DNA from: an uncultured Eubacteriales bacterium
GTDB taxonomy: Bacteria > Bacillota > Clostridia > Oscillospirales > Acutalibacteraceae
NCBI GenBank assembly: GCA_948762645.1
Contig: CAQBRY010000094.1
Span: 491-5,813, forward strand
DNA length: 5,323 bases
Direction: 5' to 3'
Below, piece after piece: positions 1 through 4,217 of the stretch. A program made the position numbers and the translations under genes. Position 1 is the first letter of the stretch. Each line of letters begins with the position of its first letter. The notes beneath the pieces are model-generated. The model had not been told where the DNA came from, did no database searches, and saw only the letters and a list, made by a program, of their open reading frames with translations.

Positions 1-299
1 AAATAGCACAGTGGAATTTGTAATAATAAGAGAAGGACATGGGAAAAAAATCTCCCACTCAGATAGATAAAAAATTCAAGGTTAATTATGAGATGGCTAA
101 AAGCGTTGGACTTCCCGTAGGTGTTTACCATTATTTTTACGCAGATTCATCCTCAGACGCTAAACTTGAAGCCGAATTTTGTTTAGAAAATATACAGGGT
201 CTGGAACTTGAATATCCTGTTGTGATCAACATCGAAGATAAAGAACAGTTAAAACTTAATAACCGTTAGAGAACTGACATAGTCAAAGTGTTTTGCCAA
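1..299 (+). pseudogene. GH25 endolysin remnant, N-terminal half, frameshifted and truncated
   Basis: This is the middle of a glycosyl hydrolase family 25 lysozyme, a phage or autolytic enzyme that cleaves peptidoglycan glycan strands. From base 2 one frame reads NSTVEFVIIREGHGKK. It then jumps at the A7 run (44-50) into a second frame reading SPTQIDKKFKVNYEMAK, GVYHYFYA, then PVVINIEDKEQLKLNNR. These follow the GH25 order (VxFVIIRxGxG, GVYHYxYA, DIED). Removing one A from A7 rejoins the frames. The second frame ends at TAG 267-269, but beyond it the same frame reads RTDIVKVF, matching RQRTDICIKF of the GH25 gene at the right end of this window, so the stop replaced a glutamine codon. Similarity ends near 297, where a Panacea gene on the other strand begins. 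The usual DIE triad reads NIE, so a catalytic Asp is also lost. The start lies off the left edge. Very likely a dead gene. Confidence 0.85.
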
Positions 300-673
300 G
301 GCAATTCGGAATGTGTCATTTCTCTTCATTTCCAAGCTGAATATTGTCCATATTTGTCATAAATATAGTCCCAAAAATTTTCAATTTCAGGATCAAATTT
401 CAAATTTGGATTTCCATTAAATTCTATACAGCAAGAATCTTTCTATTTATATTTATGATAAACTTCCTTCACTACAGGATCATGTTTCCAAGCGAAAATT
501 TTTTCCGGTAATAAAACTCTATTGAATTTTTTTAGATAATGTCCCTGAGAATAATATAAAAGTTTTTGAAGCTTCATATTTGTAATTCCTTCGGTATCGG
601 TAATATTACTTATATAGTTGTTTTTATTTAAAAACCATTCTGCTATATTTTCTGCATGAATTTCTTTTATCAT
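266..673 (-). pseudogene. Panacea-domain (SocA/GepA-like) protein, three in-frame stops
   Basis: Panacea (formerly DUF4065) proteins are antitoxins or phage-associated proteins known to neutralise diverse toxins. Start ATG 673-671 is chosen because AGAGGT (686-681) precedes it by 7 nt; an upstream ATG at 718 has no ribosome site. Reading in one frame: AEWFLNKN, then MKLQKLLYYSQGHYLKKFN (the typical N-terminal LQKLLYYxQG motif), AWKHDPVVKEVYHKYK, TAG (445-443), then FDPEIENFWDYIYDKYG, SAWK, TGA (328-326), then REMTHSELPWQNT, and TAA (268-266). The THSExPW motif is the family's C-terminal signature. All pieces stay in one frame, so it was inactivated by point nonsense mutations rather than indels. 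About 136 codons remain against roughly 150-190 usual for the family; the end abuts or overlaps the GH25 remnant. No partner toxin is recognisable next to it. Confidence 0.82.
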
Positions 674-748
674 AATAGTCACCTCTACAAAATATCCGTA
701 AATGTATTTATTTTGCATATTTTAATGCAAATGCTAGTTTTATTATAT

Positions 749-757
749 ATTATATCA
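749..757 (-). promoter_or_regulatory. Extended -10 promoter candidate for the Panacea gene
   Basis: Reading leftwards, TGA followed by TATAAT (754-749) forms a perfect extended -10. No good -35 box lies 17 bp upstream; a TTGACA (784-779) is 24 bp away, too far. It sits about 75 bp before the Panacea start. The AT-rich context makes chance TATAAT matches common. Confidence 0.4.
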
Positions 758-806
758 GGAAAACACTTGAAAAATAACTGTCAACATAATGAAAGGAATG
801 ATTAAT

Positions 807-1073
807 ATGTCTATCAAAAATAACTCAGCCGAAATTAAAAAAAGAGAATCCATTACTTTCTAATTTTGAAAAAGTGCTGAATCTAAAAAAATACGTATTG
901 TGTGCTATTAACCAATTGGAGAAAGCAATATAAGAGATGTAAGACGTGCTAAAAAACAAACATATAACTATTAAAAAGTAAGACCTCTTGATGGCCAAAT
1001 TAAATGTCAAGAATGCATGATTGAGTGGCTTAAAAACAAAATTGAAGAAATTACAGAATCAGAAATATACTAA
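807..1073 (+). pseudogene. Unrecognised decayed gene with four in-frame stops
   Basis: ATG 807-809 follows AAAGGA (792-797) at good spacing and opens MSIKNNSAEIKKRESITF, then TAA (861-863). The same frame continues through F, TGA (867-869), KSAESKKIRIVCY, TAA (909-911), PIGESNIRDVRRAKKQTYNY, TAA (972-974), then KVRPLDGQIKCQECMIEWL and NKIEEITESEIY, ending at TAA 1071-1073. The segments have protein-like composition with charged helix-like stretches and a CQEC pair. No frame change is needed to read all of them, which resembles the nonsense-only decay of the neighbouring Panacea gene. Three of the stops could each be a CAA-to-TAA change. I do not recognise the family; the cysteines might suggest metal binding but that is speculation. 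It is divergent from the Panacea gene. It could also be chance non-coding sequence. Confidence 0.42.
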
Positions 1074-1297
1074 TTTTATTCTTTATATTAATGCTAATTC
1101 AAATGATGGAATTTTTAGTTGTATGATTTTTTTGTACAGCTCGTTTCTTTTAGATTTGAGACCATTTGAATTAAATTCTCTACGTGAAGAAAATGGTTAT
1201 AGGCTTTTATCGTTTTGTTGACCTTAGCAAAATAGATAATGACTTTTACTGCTTTTTTCTATAGCCTATTTAGGAATAAAAAATTAATGATAACTAA

Positions 1298-1325
1298 TTG
1301 ACAAAAAGTTTTTATATGTTATAAT
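1298..1325 (+). promoter_or_regulatory. Strong promoter of the secreted-protein gene
   Basis: TTGACA (1298-1303), a 16-bp spacer, and TATAAT (1320-1325) preceded by TGT, which makes an extended -10 box. Both hexamers match the housekeeping consensus exactly. The gene start at 1358 and its AAGGAG (1345-1350, 7 nt before ATG) follow directly, so the gene has a short leader and appears to be a single-gene transcription unit. Confidence 0.85.
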
Positions 1326-1357
1326 TATATTAAAACAAATTTAAAAGGAGATAATTT

Positions 1358-1789
1358 ATGAAGAAATTAAGTTCTATATTTTTAGCTTTTTTAGTTTTGA
1401 CTGGTTCTGTAGGAATAAATGCTAAGGAATTTAAGATTCAGAGTGGCAATAATAATTTTTCGATGACAATTGAAGATAAAGAAAAAGAGATATTCTCACA
1501 AAGATTAGTTTCTGATTGTATAGATGAAATATTAATTATTAGTAATTTAGAGATGAATTATGACGTTGACTTAGAAGGAAATCAAATAGTTAAAGGGGTA
1601 AAATTAAACGAACAAAATCAAAAGTCAGTTATGGCTAACGCTATGGTCCTTTTAACAAGAATTTTAGAAATTGGCAGTGGCACTTCTATGAATCCTAGAT
1701 TTATGACAAATTTTATCACTGCTTTTGGTTTAAATATTGTTACTTTTGTCGCAACAATTTTAGATTTTTTGGGATTAATATTTAAATAA
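1358..1789 (+). CDS. Secreted protein of unknown function (143 aa)
   Basis: I do not recognise this family. The start is fixed by AAGGAG seven bases upstream and by a consensus extended promoter. Residues 1-22 look like a Sec signal peptide: KK at the N-terminus, hydrophobic core IFLAFLVLTGSVG, likely cleavage after INA. Residues 23-90 are polar and charged, with EDKEKE and one cysteine (Cys54). Residues 91-143 are largely hydrophobic: an AMVLLTRILEI segment, a short GSGTSMN turn, then an amphipathic-to-hydrophobic tail (about 115-143) ending in FLGLIFK. A signal peptide, a short acidic middle and a hydrophobic C-terminal helix would suit a membrane-inserting or membrane-anchored secreted factor, and a bacteriocin-like peptide is one possibility, but no diagnostic motif supports this. 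It is flanked by its own promoter and terminators and has no operon partner or immunity-type gene beside it. It is the only clearly intact plus-strand gene in the left half. Confidence 0.8.
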   Translation: MKKLSSIFLAFLVLTGSVGINAKEFKIQSGNNNFSMTIEDKEKEIFSQRLVSDCIDEILIISNLEMNYDVDLEGNQIVKGVKLNEQNQKSVMANAMVLLTRILEIGSGTSMNPRFMTNFITAFGLNIVTFVATILDFLGLIFK

Positions 1790-1798
1790 AATTTTGTC

Positions 1799-1840
1799 AA
1801 ATTAAACTAGCACTTTTAATGCTATTATTTAGTTTAATTT
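1799..1840 (+). terminator. Hairpin after the secreted-protein gene
   Basis: A perfect 11-bp inverted repeat, AAATTAAACTA (1799-1809) with TAGTTTAATTT (1830-1840), encloses a 20-nt loop with a minor GCA/TGC pairing. It starts 10 bp after the stop codon. The stem is AU-rich and no run of T follows on the plus strand, so alone it is a weak terminator; it may act with the next hairpin or protect the mRNA 3' end. Confidence 0.5.
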
Positions 1841-1850
1841 ATAAATATAG

Positions 1851-1890
1851 TTTACTTAACTTTATAGAAATAAAGTTAAGTAAATTTTTA
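1851..1890 (+). terminator. Intrinsic terminator, 15-bp perfect stem
   Basis: TTTACTTAACTTTAT (1851-1865), loop AGAA, and ATAAAGTTAAGTAAA (1870-1884) form an uninterrupted 15-bp stem followed by TTTTTA. It lies 61 bp beyond the secreted-protein stop. The stem is GC-poor but long, with a U tail on the plus strand, so it is the likeliest end of that transcript. Confidence 0.7.
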
Positions 1891-1918
1891 TACAAAAAAT
1901 TTAGATTTTTTAAATAAT

Positions 1919-1964
1919 AAGACAAAGACTTTAAATAACTTACTACTATAATTTGTCTTTTTTA
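1919..1964. terminator. Possible weak bidirectional terminator
   Basis: AAGACAAA (1919-1926) pairs with TTTGTCTT (1952-1959) across a 25-nt loop and is followed by TTTT on the plus strand. The long loop weakens it. It separates the plus-strand secreted gene from the minus-strand XRE gene and may be a remnant. Confidence 0.3.
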
Positions 1965-2075
1965 TCCATTTTGAGTCCATTTGTTGTACATAATTTTTTA
2001 TTGATATATTTTCTATTTTAGTTATGTTTATGATAGTAACAATAATTCAAATAAATATTATCCTATTTAAATTAA

Positions 2076-2348
2076 TTATTTGTTTATTTTAGAATTATCT
2101 TTTGGCGTTTCCTTATTTACTTCTGAATTAATTGGTTTATCTGTTCGACCTAATATATAATCAACTGATACTCCATATAGTTCAGCAAGTATTCCGGTTT
2201 TATCTAAGCGAGGTAAATTTCTTTTAAGTTCCCAGTCTGTTAAAGTTGATAGAGGTATACCAGTTTTTTCTTGAACTTGAGAACGGGTTAAATGTTTCAT
2301 TTCTCTTGATTTTCTCAATCTTTCACTAATTAAATTTTTTTTAAGCAT
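2076..2348 (-). CDS. XRE-family helix-turn-helix repressor (90 aa)
   Basis: A small DNA-binding regulator of the phage Cro/CI type. Start ATG (2348-2346) is preceded by GAGGGAGA (2362-2355) at 7 nt. Residues 6-68 form the HTH_3 domain: ISERLRKSREMKHLTRSQV, recognition-helix region about 33-43 (LSTLTDWELKR), then AELYGVSVDYILGRTD, the typical end of this domain. Residues 70-90 are a lysine-, asparagine- and glutamate-rich tail; no peptidase or C-terminal oligomerisation domain is present, so it resembles the short repressors of prophages and mobile elements that do not self-cleave. It is transcribed leftwards, immediately downstream of a strong minus-strand promoter and terminator (2405-2557), so it may be expressed from its own promoter or by readthrough. 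No divergent early gene faces it, which suggests the rest of the control region is gone. Confidence 0.9.
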   Translation of the reverse strand: MLKKNLISERLRKSREMKHLTRSQVQEKTGIPLSTLTDWELKRNLPRLDKTGILAELYGVSVDYILGRTDKPINSEVNKETPKDNSKINK

Positions 2349-2388
2349 TTTTTATCTCCCTCTATTAACTTTTGAAAATTCATATGTT

Positions 2389-2394
2389 ATTATA
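2389..2394 (-). promoter_or_regulatory. Candidate -10 box for the XRE gene
   Basis: TATAAT reads leftwards at 2394-2389, 41 bp before the XRE start codon and just after the U tail of the upstream terminator. The sequence 17 bp upstream (GTGGTT region) is a poor -35 box, so the assignment rests on the -10 alone. Confidence 0.35.
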
Positions 2395-2404
2395 TCATTG
2401 CGGG

Positions 2405-2465
2405 AAATAAAAAACCACTAAATTTCATTCTTTAACTTTTTCGAGTACGAGATGAAATTTAGTGG
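2405..2465 (-). terminator. Strong intrinsic terminator upstream of XRE
   Basis: CCACTAAATTTCAT (2465-2452 read leftwards) pairs perfectly over 14 bp with ATGAAATTTAGTGG (2428-2415), and TTTTTTATTT follows immediately. The U tail is on the minus strand only, so it stops leftward transcription. The 23-nt loop is unusually long for a terminator and leaves room for regulation. Confidence 0.8.
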
Positions 2466-2522
2466 GACATAAATAAAGAATATTCATTGTTCTTTATTAC
2501 AGAACTATTAATTCCGAATATA
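2406..2522 (-). ncRNA. Candidate small RNA, or terminator-attenuated leader of XRE
   Basis: A perfect promoter (2529-2557) predicts a start near 2522, and a strong U-tailed hairpin (2415-2465) predicts an end near 2406, giving an RNA of about 117 nt. It contains a first hairpin, AATAAAGAA paired with TTCTTTATT (2498-2490 and 2480-2472, 9 bp, 9-nt loop), then the terminator. The only reading frame, a 20-codon one from ATG 2487, has no ribosome site and ends within the terminator stem, so it looks non-coding. The XRE gene lies just downstream on the same strand: the RNA could be a stand-alone regulator or a leader ending in an attenuator. I recognise no known RNA family. Confidence 0.6.
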
Positions 2523-2528
2523 TTTTTG

Positions 2529-2557
2529 ATTATAACATTTTAAATCTAATATGTCAA
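2529..2557 (-). promoter_or_regulatory. Perfect extended promoter of the candidate small RNA
   Basis: Reading leftwards: TTGACA (2557-2552), exactly 17 bp, TGT directly before TATAAT (2534-2529). Every consensus element, including the extended -10 TGn, is present. No reading frame with a ribosome site follows before the terminator at 2465-2405. Confidence 0.85.
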
Positions 2558-2558
2558 C

Positions 2559-2585
2559 TATTGTCGCAAATTGATTTTATTGTCG
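2559..2585. repeat. Tandem TATTGTCG sites beside the small-RNA promoter
   Basis: TATTGTCG occurs at 2559-2566 and 2578-2585, 19 bp apart (about two helical turns), right upstream of the -35 box at 2552-2557 with respect to leftward transcription. A third copy is at 3070-3077, just beyond the sigma-like gene. The position suits an activator or repressor site, but 8-bp words can recur by chance. Confidence 0.4.
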
Positions 2586-2730
2586 AATGAAAAAATATGG
2601 AAAAAATTGTTCTTTTCACAGATATTATATCACAAATAGTAATCTTATAGCTGAAAAAGTCTAAAAAAATATTTATTTGTCGATTTATAATATATTTCCA
2701 CTTTAACATTGAACCTTGAAAATTGCATAT

Positions 2731-2776
2731 TACCGCCACTAGTGGCTATTTAGCCATTGCTAACATTGGGGTGGTA
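2731..2776. repeat. Overlapping perfect palindromes
   Basis: GCCACTAGTGGC (2735-2746) is a perfect 12-bp palindrome. It overlaps TGGCTATTTAGCCA (2743-2756), a 6-bp inverted repeat with a TT centre, which overlaps TTAGC/GCTAA (2751-2764), within a span starting TACC and ending near GGTGGTA. The cluster is richer in G and C than its surroundings and lies at the end of a decayed minus-strand gene. Confidence 0.5.
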
Positions 2777-3027
2777 TGTGTTGATTTATAGAATATAGCA
2801 GTATCATTGTCACCGCTGCTGTCGTTGCGAATCAGTAACCAACTGATTTCATATATCGGTGGAATATCGCTCTCTAAACTTGTATATAATAGAAATGTGA
2901 ATTTTAATATATAGTTTAGGTCATGGCGCACCGTATAAAACGCTTACCCTTTAAGGTACAACGGATAAAGTAATTGAGTTTGTCCATATTTAATTGTCAA
3001 TGTTCGCTGATTAGAATAATTTTCCTC
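2746..3027 (-). pseudogene. Unrecognised decayed gene downstream of the sigma-like gene
   Basis: In one minus-strand frame, EENYSNQRTLTIKYGQTQ and LLYPLYLKG lead to TAA (2946-2944), then AFYTVRHDLNYILKFTF, LLYTSLESDIPPIYEISW, LLIRNDSSGDNDTAIFYKST and HTTPMLAMAK end at TAG 2748-2746. Base composition is visibly richer in G and C than the neighbours and the amino acid use looks real. A purine-rich AGGGTGAGAGG (3033-3023) sits where a ribosome site should be, but no ATG follows in frame; GTG 2931 or TTG 3000 are the only near-starts, neither with a ribosome site. I do not recognise the family. It lies 73 bp downstream of the sigma-like gene on the same strand and may once have been its operon partner. 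It is likely a remnant with a lost start and one nonsense codon. Confidence 0.5.
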
Positions 3028-3099
3028 TCACCCTTATAGACGAATTTCGGGGGCGAATTATTCAACAGATATTGTCGAACAGAAAATCGGCTACATTTT

Positions 3100-3489
3100 C
3101 TATCTATTGAACATATATATTTTTATGATTTTGTTTATTTTGCAAAACATTGTTGATTCATGTACTTCATACAGTTTAGATAATTCTTTCTGCGTCCTAT
3201 TTTCATAAAATAAAAGCGTAATTAAATACTTTTCTTCCTCCGTTAGTTTTTCAATGGCTCTATGTAATTTTTCGTTCTGAATTAAATCAATCCAGCGCAT
3301 ACTGCCTTTGTATTTGCTCTCAGTCATAATTTGAAAAATATCTATGCTGTTTTCATCTAAAAATTCCTCATAATGTACGTCATTATCATTATGTTTCTTC
3401 TCTCTTTTTATATCGTCTAAATCCATATTTTTTACTACCGTTTTAAAGTACGCGAGTTGATTCTTTATATCACAAAAGTGCTTTTCCAC
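3100..3489 (-). CDS. Sigma-70 region-4-like regulator (129 aa)
   Basis: A short regulator of the type found in Gram-positive conjugative transposons and phages, where such proteins act as sigma-like activators of transfer or late genes. GTG start (3489-3487) is chosen because GGGAGGG (3503-3497) lies 7 nt upstream. Residues 1-70 are charged, with no recognisable region 2. Residues 75-125 match sigma region 4: LHRAIEKLTEEEKYLITLLF, the LxxLxxxE pattern, then a helix-turn-helix at about 98-120 (RTQKELSKLYEVHESTMFCK). Lacking a clear core-binding region 2, it may work as a partial sigma or as an activator. It has an unusual 5' region: an upstream terminator, a 13-codon leader, and helices covering the ribosome site. 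A decayed gene follows on the same strand. The element genes it would control are absent here. Alternative reading: a generic HTH activator. Confidence 0.75.
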   Translation of the reverse strand: MEKHFCDIKNQLAYFKTVVKNMDLDDIKREKKHNDNDVHYEEFLDENSIDIFQIMTESKYKGSMRWIDLIQNEKLHRAIEKLTEEEKYLITLLFYENRTQKELSKLYEVHESTMFCKINKIIKIYMFNR

Positions 3490-3554
3490 ACTCTTTCCCT
3501 CCCGATTATTTTTAAATTTTTAAAAATAACCGAGCTGTTAAGGATAACGAGTGT
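3488..3554 (-). promoter_or_regulatory. Nested RNA helices covering the sigma-like gene start
   Basis: In leftward RNA, CTCGGTTATTTTTAAA (3534-3519) pairs with TTTAAAAATAATCGGG (3516-3501), about 14-16 bp with G-U pairs that exist only in the minus-strand transcript (the plus strand would have A-C mismatches). Its 3' arm takes three G of the GGGAGGG ribosome site. Outside it, ACACTC (3554-3549, inside the leader peptide codons) is complementary to GAGTGT (3493-3488), which covers two bases of the GTG start. Leader translation would break the outer helix. Confidence 0.5.
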
Positions 3555-3579
3555 AATAGAAAAAACACTTTTTCCTCAT
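3538..3579 (-). CDS. Leader peptide MRKKCFFYYTRYP
   Basis: A 13-codon frame (ATG 3579-3577, TAA 3540-3538) reads MRKKCFFYYTRYP. AAAAGGGGG (3594-3586) precedes the ATG by six bases, a strong ribosome site. The peptide begins just after the U tail of a terminator (3602-3650) and ends just before the hairpin that overlaps the ribosome site of the sigma-like gene, 48 bp upstream of its GTG start. Codons for Tyr, Thr and Arg contain one strand of an outer helix covering that start. Aromatic and basic residues (KK, FFYY) are common in stalling leaders. The layout resembles translational attenuation as known for erm and related resistance genes. Evidence is positional; a chance short frame behind a G-rich stretch is possible. 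Confidence 0.5.
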   Translation of the reverse strand: MRKKCFFYYTRYP

Positions 3580-3601
3580 GCGCCGCCCCCTTTTGTAAAA
3601 A

Positions 3602-3650
3602 CAAAAAAGAGCGAAAAACTACACTTAATTTGTGTGTTTCCTCGCTCTTT
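3602..3650 (-). terminator. Strong intrinsic terminator before the leader peptide
   Basis: Read leftwards, AAAGAGCGA (3650-3642) pairs with TCGCTCTTT (3614-3606), with further pairing of AAACACAC against GTGTAGTTT inside, and TTTTTTGTTTTT follows. It stops leftward transcripts coming from 3660 onward and sits directly before the leader peptide of the sigma-like gene, so it may be a conditional terminator for that gene. On the plus strand the tail (TTTACTTG) is weaker. Confidence 0.75.
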
Positions 3651-3658
3651 ACTTGTAT

Positions 3659-3687
3659 TTGACAATTAAAAGCTATTAATTTATAGT
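3659..3687 (+). promoter_or_regulatory. Promoter-like sequence with no gene behind it
   Basis: TTGACA (3659-3664), 17 bp, TATAGT (3682-3687): one mismatch to consensus. No ribosome site with a reading frame follows on the plus strand, so it is either an RNA promoter, an orphan of a lost gene, or chance in AT-rich DNA. Confidence 0.4.
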
Positions 3688-3949
3688 CTGTCCAAGTTTG
3701 CTAATATAATTTCCCCTTTTGTTCCTGATTGTATCCTAATTTCAAAAGCGATTTACACGTTTTATTAAATTATTAAAATCTTTATACTTAAAATAAAATT
3801 AGTTAGTAATACACGAATTAATTTTTTTATTTAAAATACTTATATAAAAATCATATAATTAAATGGGCTTTTCTTATGGGGAATTTTGTCTGCAATTTAT
3901 TCTCAAATATTATCCAATAAGATAGAATAAGCTATTGATTAGTAAACAA
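3688..3949. other. Gene-free AT-rich spacer
   Basis: No frame of useful length with a ribosome site is seen on either strand. Reading leftwards, AAAAGGGG (3719-3712) is followed 7 nt later by an ATT-initiated nine-codon frame (ISKLGQTIN), which could be a lost-start relic of another leader peptide, but this is weak. No clear repeats. Confidence 0.4.
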
Positions 3950-3985
3950 AACAAAGAAAAAAGAGTGACCTTGACGGCACTCTTT
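3950..3985 (-). terminator. Intrinsic terminator facing left
   Basis: Read leftwards, AAAGAGTGCC (3985-3976) pairs with GG-CACTCTTT (3970-3960, one bulged base), loop GTCAA, followed by TTTCTTTGTTTTG after the stem's own T run. It terminates minus-strand transcription arriving from the right, possibly readthrough from the lysis genes or from the antisense RNA. On the plus strand the following GTGTAGAATTTTATTTT is less favourable. Confidence 0.65.
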
Positions 3986-4118
3986 GTGTAGAATTTTATT
4001 TTATCTTTTTGTTTATTTTGCTATTTTAAATGATTTCAATTATTTATATAAAGAAAAGGTGTTCTACTCGATAAAATTAGTAAGCTTTTATAATTATAAA
4101 ATTATTGTAAAAATGTCG
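3986..4118. other. AT-rich spacer upstream of the toxin promoter
   Basis: Very AT-rich with no convincing gene. An AAAGGTG at about 4056-4062 precedes a short GTG frame, but codons are low-complexity and I do not support it as a gene. Confidence 0.4.
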
Positions 4119-4147
4119 TTGTAAATGCTTGTCTTATAATGTATAAT
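4119..4147 (+). promoter_or_regulatory. Promoter of the small toxin gene
   Basis: TTGTAA (4119-4124), 17 bp, TATAAT (4142-4147), with a second TATAAT at 4135-4140 as an alternative. The predicted start near 4154 gives a leader of about 64 nt that contains the repeat AACGGTTAATCT and the hairpin covering the ribosome site. Confidence 0.6.
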
Positions 4148-4188
4148 TATGTATTAGTAGTGGGAGTTTAGCCTGCGGAGAACGGTTA

Positions 4189-4214
4189 ATCTGCCCCTAG
4201 AAATGGGGGTGGAT
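4189..4214 (+). promoter_or_regulatory. GAAA-capped hairpin hiding the toxin ribosome site
   Basis: ATCTGCCCCTA (4189-4199) pairs over 11 positions with TGGGGGTGGAT (4204-4214), closing on the tetraloop GAAA (4200-4203), a GNRA loop. Four C-G pairs and G-U wobbles bury GGGGGTG (4205-4211), the Shine-Dalgarno sequence, leaving the ATG at 4218 just outside. Sequestered ribosome sites are typical of type I toxin mRNAs. Confidence 0.75.
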
Positions 4215-4217
4215 AAT

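Noticed and set aside
825..1010. 61-codon minus-strand frame
   Set aside because: No ribosome site, low-complexity hydrophobic translation, and it is the opposite strand of the decayed 807-1073 frame.
443..1073. Stop-codon reassignment as an explanation for the many in-frame stops
   Set aside because: All three stop codons occur inside the frames, and intact neighbours end normally with these same codons, so gene decay is simpler.
1021..1221. 66-codon plus-strand frame beginning at TTG
   Set aside because: Weak start without a ribosome site, overlaps the end of the decayed frame ending at 1073, and no motif is recognisable. The part after 1074 reads somewhat protein-like and could be another remnant, but I cannot support it.
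1618..1800. 60-codon minus-strand frame
   Set aside because: Lies opposite the secreted-protein gene, with no ribosome site or promoter.
2425..2487. 20-codon frame inside the candidate small RNA
   Set aside because: No Shine-Dalgarno sequence and its last codons lie in the terminator stem, so it is unlikely to be translated.
2554..2739. 61-codon minus-strand frame beginning at GTG
   Set aside because: It is the in-frame continuation past the TAG of the decayed gene at 2746, very AT-rich with no ribosome site, and it runs into the small-RNA promoter.
3014..3063. 8-bp inverted repeat GAATAATT/AATTATTC with a 34-nt loop after the sigma-like gene, considered as a terminator or riboswitch
   Set aside because: No U tail follows in either direction and the loop shows no motif of a known riboswitch class.
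3457..3669. 70-codon plus-strand frame
   Set aside because: Runs antisense through the sigma-like gene start, the leader peptide and a terminator; no ribosome site.
2989..3670. 12-bp perfect inverted repeat (TTTAATTGTCAA at 2989-3000 and its complement at 3659-3670) flanking the sigma-like gene, resembling insertion-sequence ends
   Set aside because: A match of this length is expected by chance in AT-rich DNA of this size, there is no transposase, no target duplication, and the flanking bases do not match.
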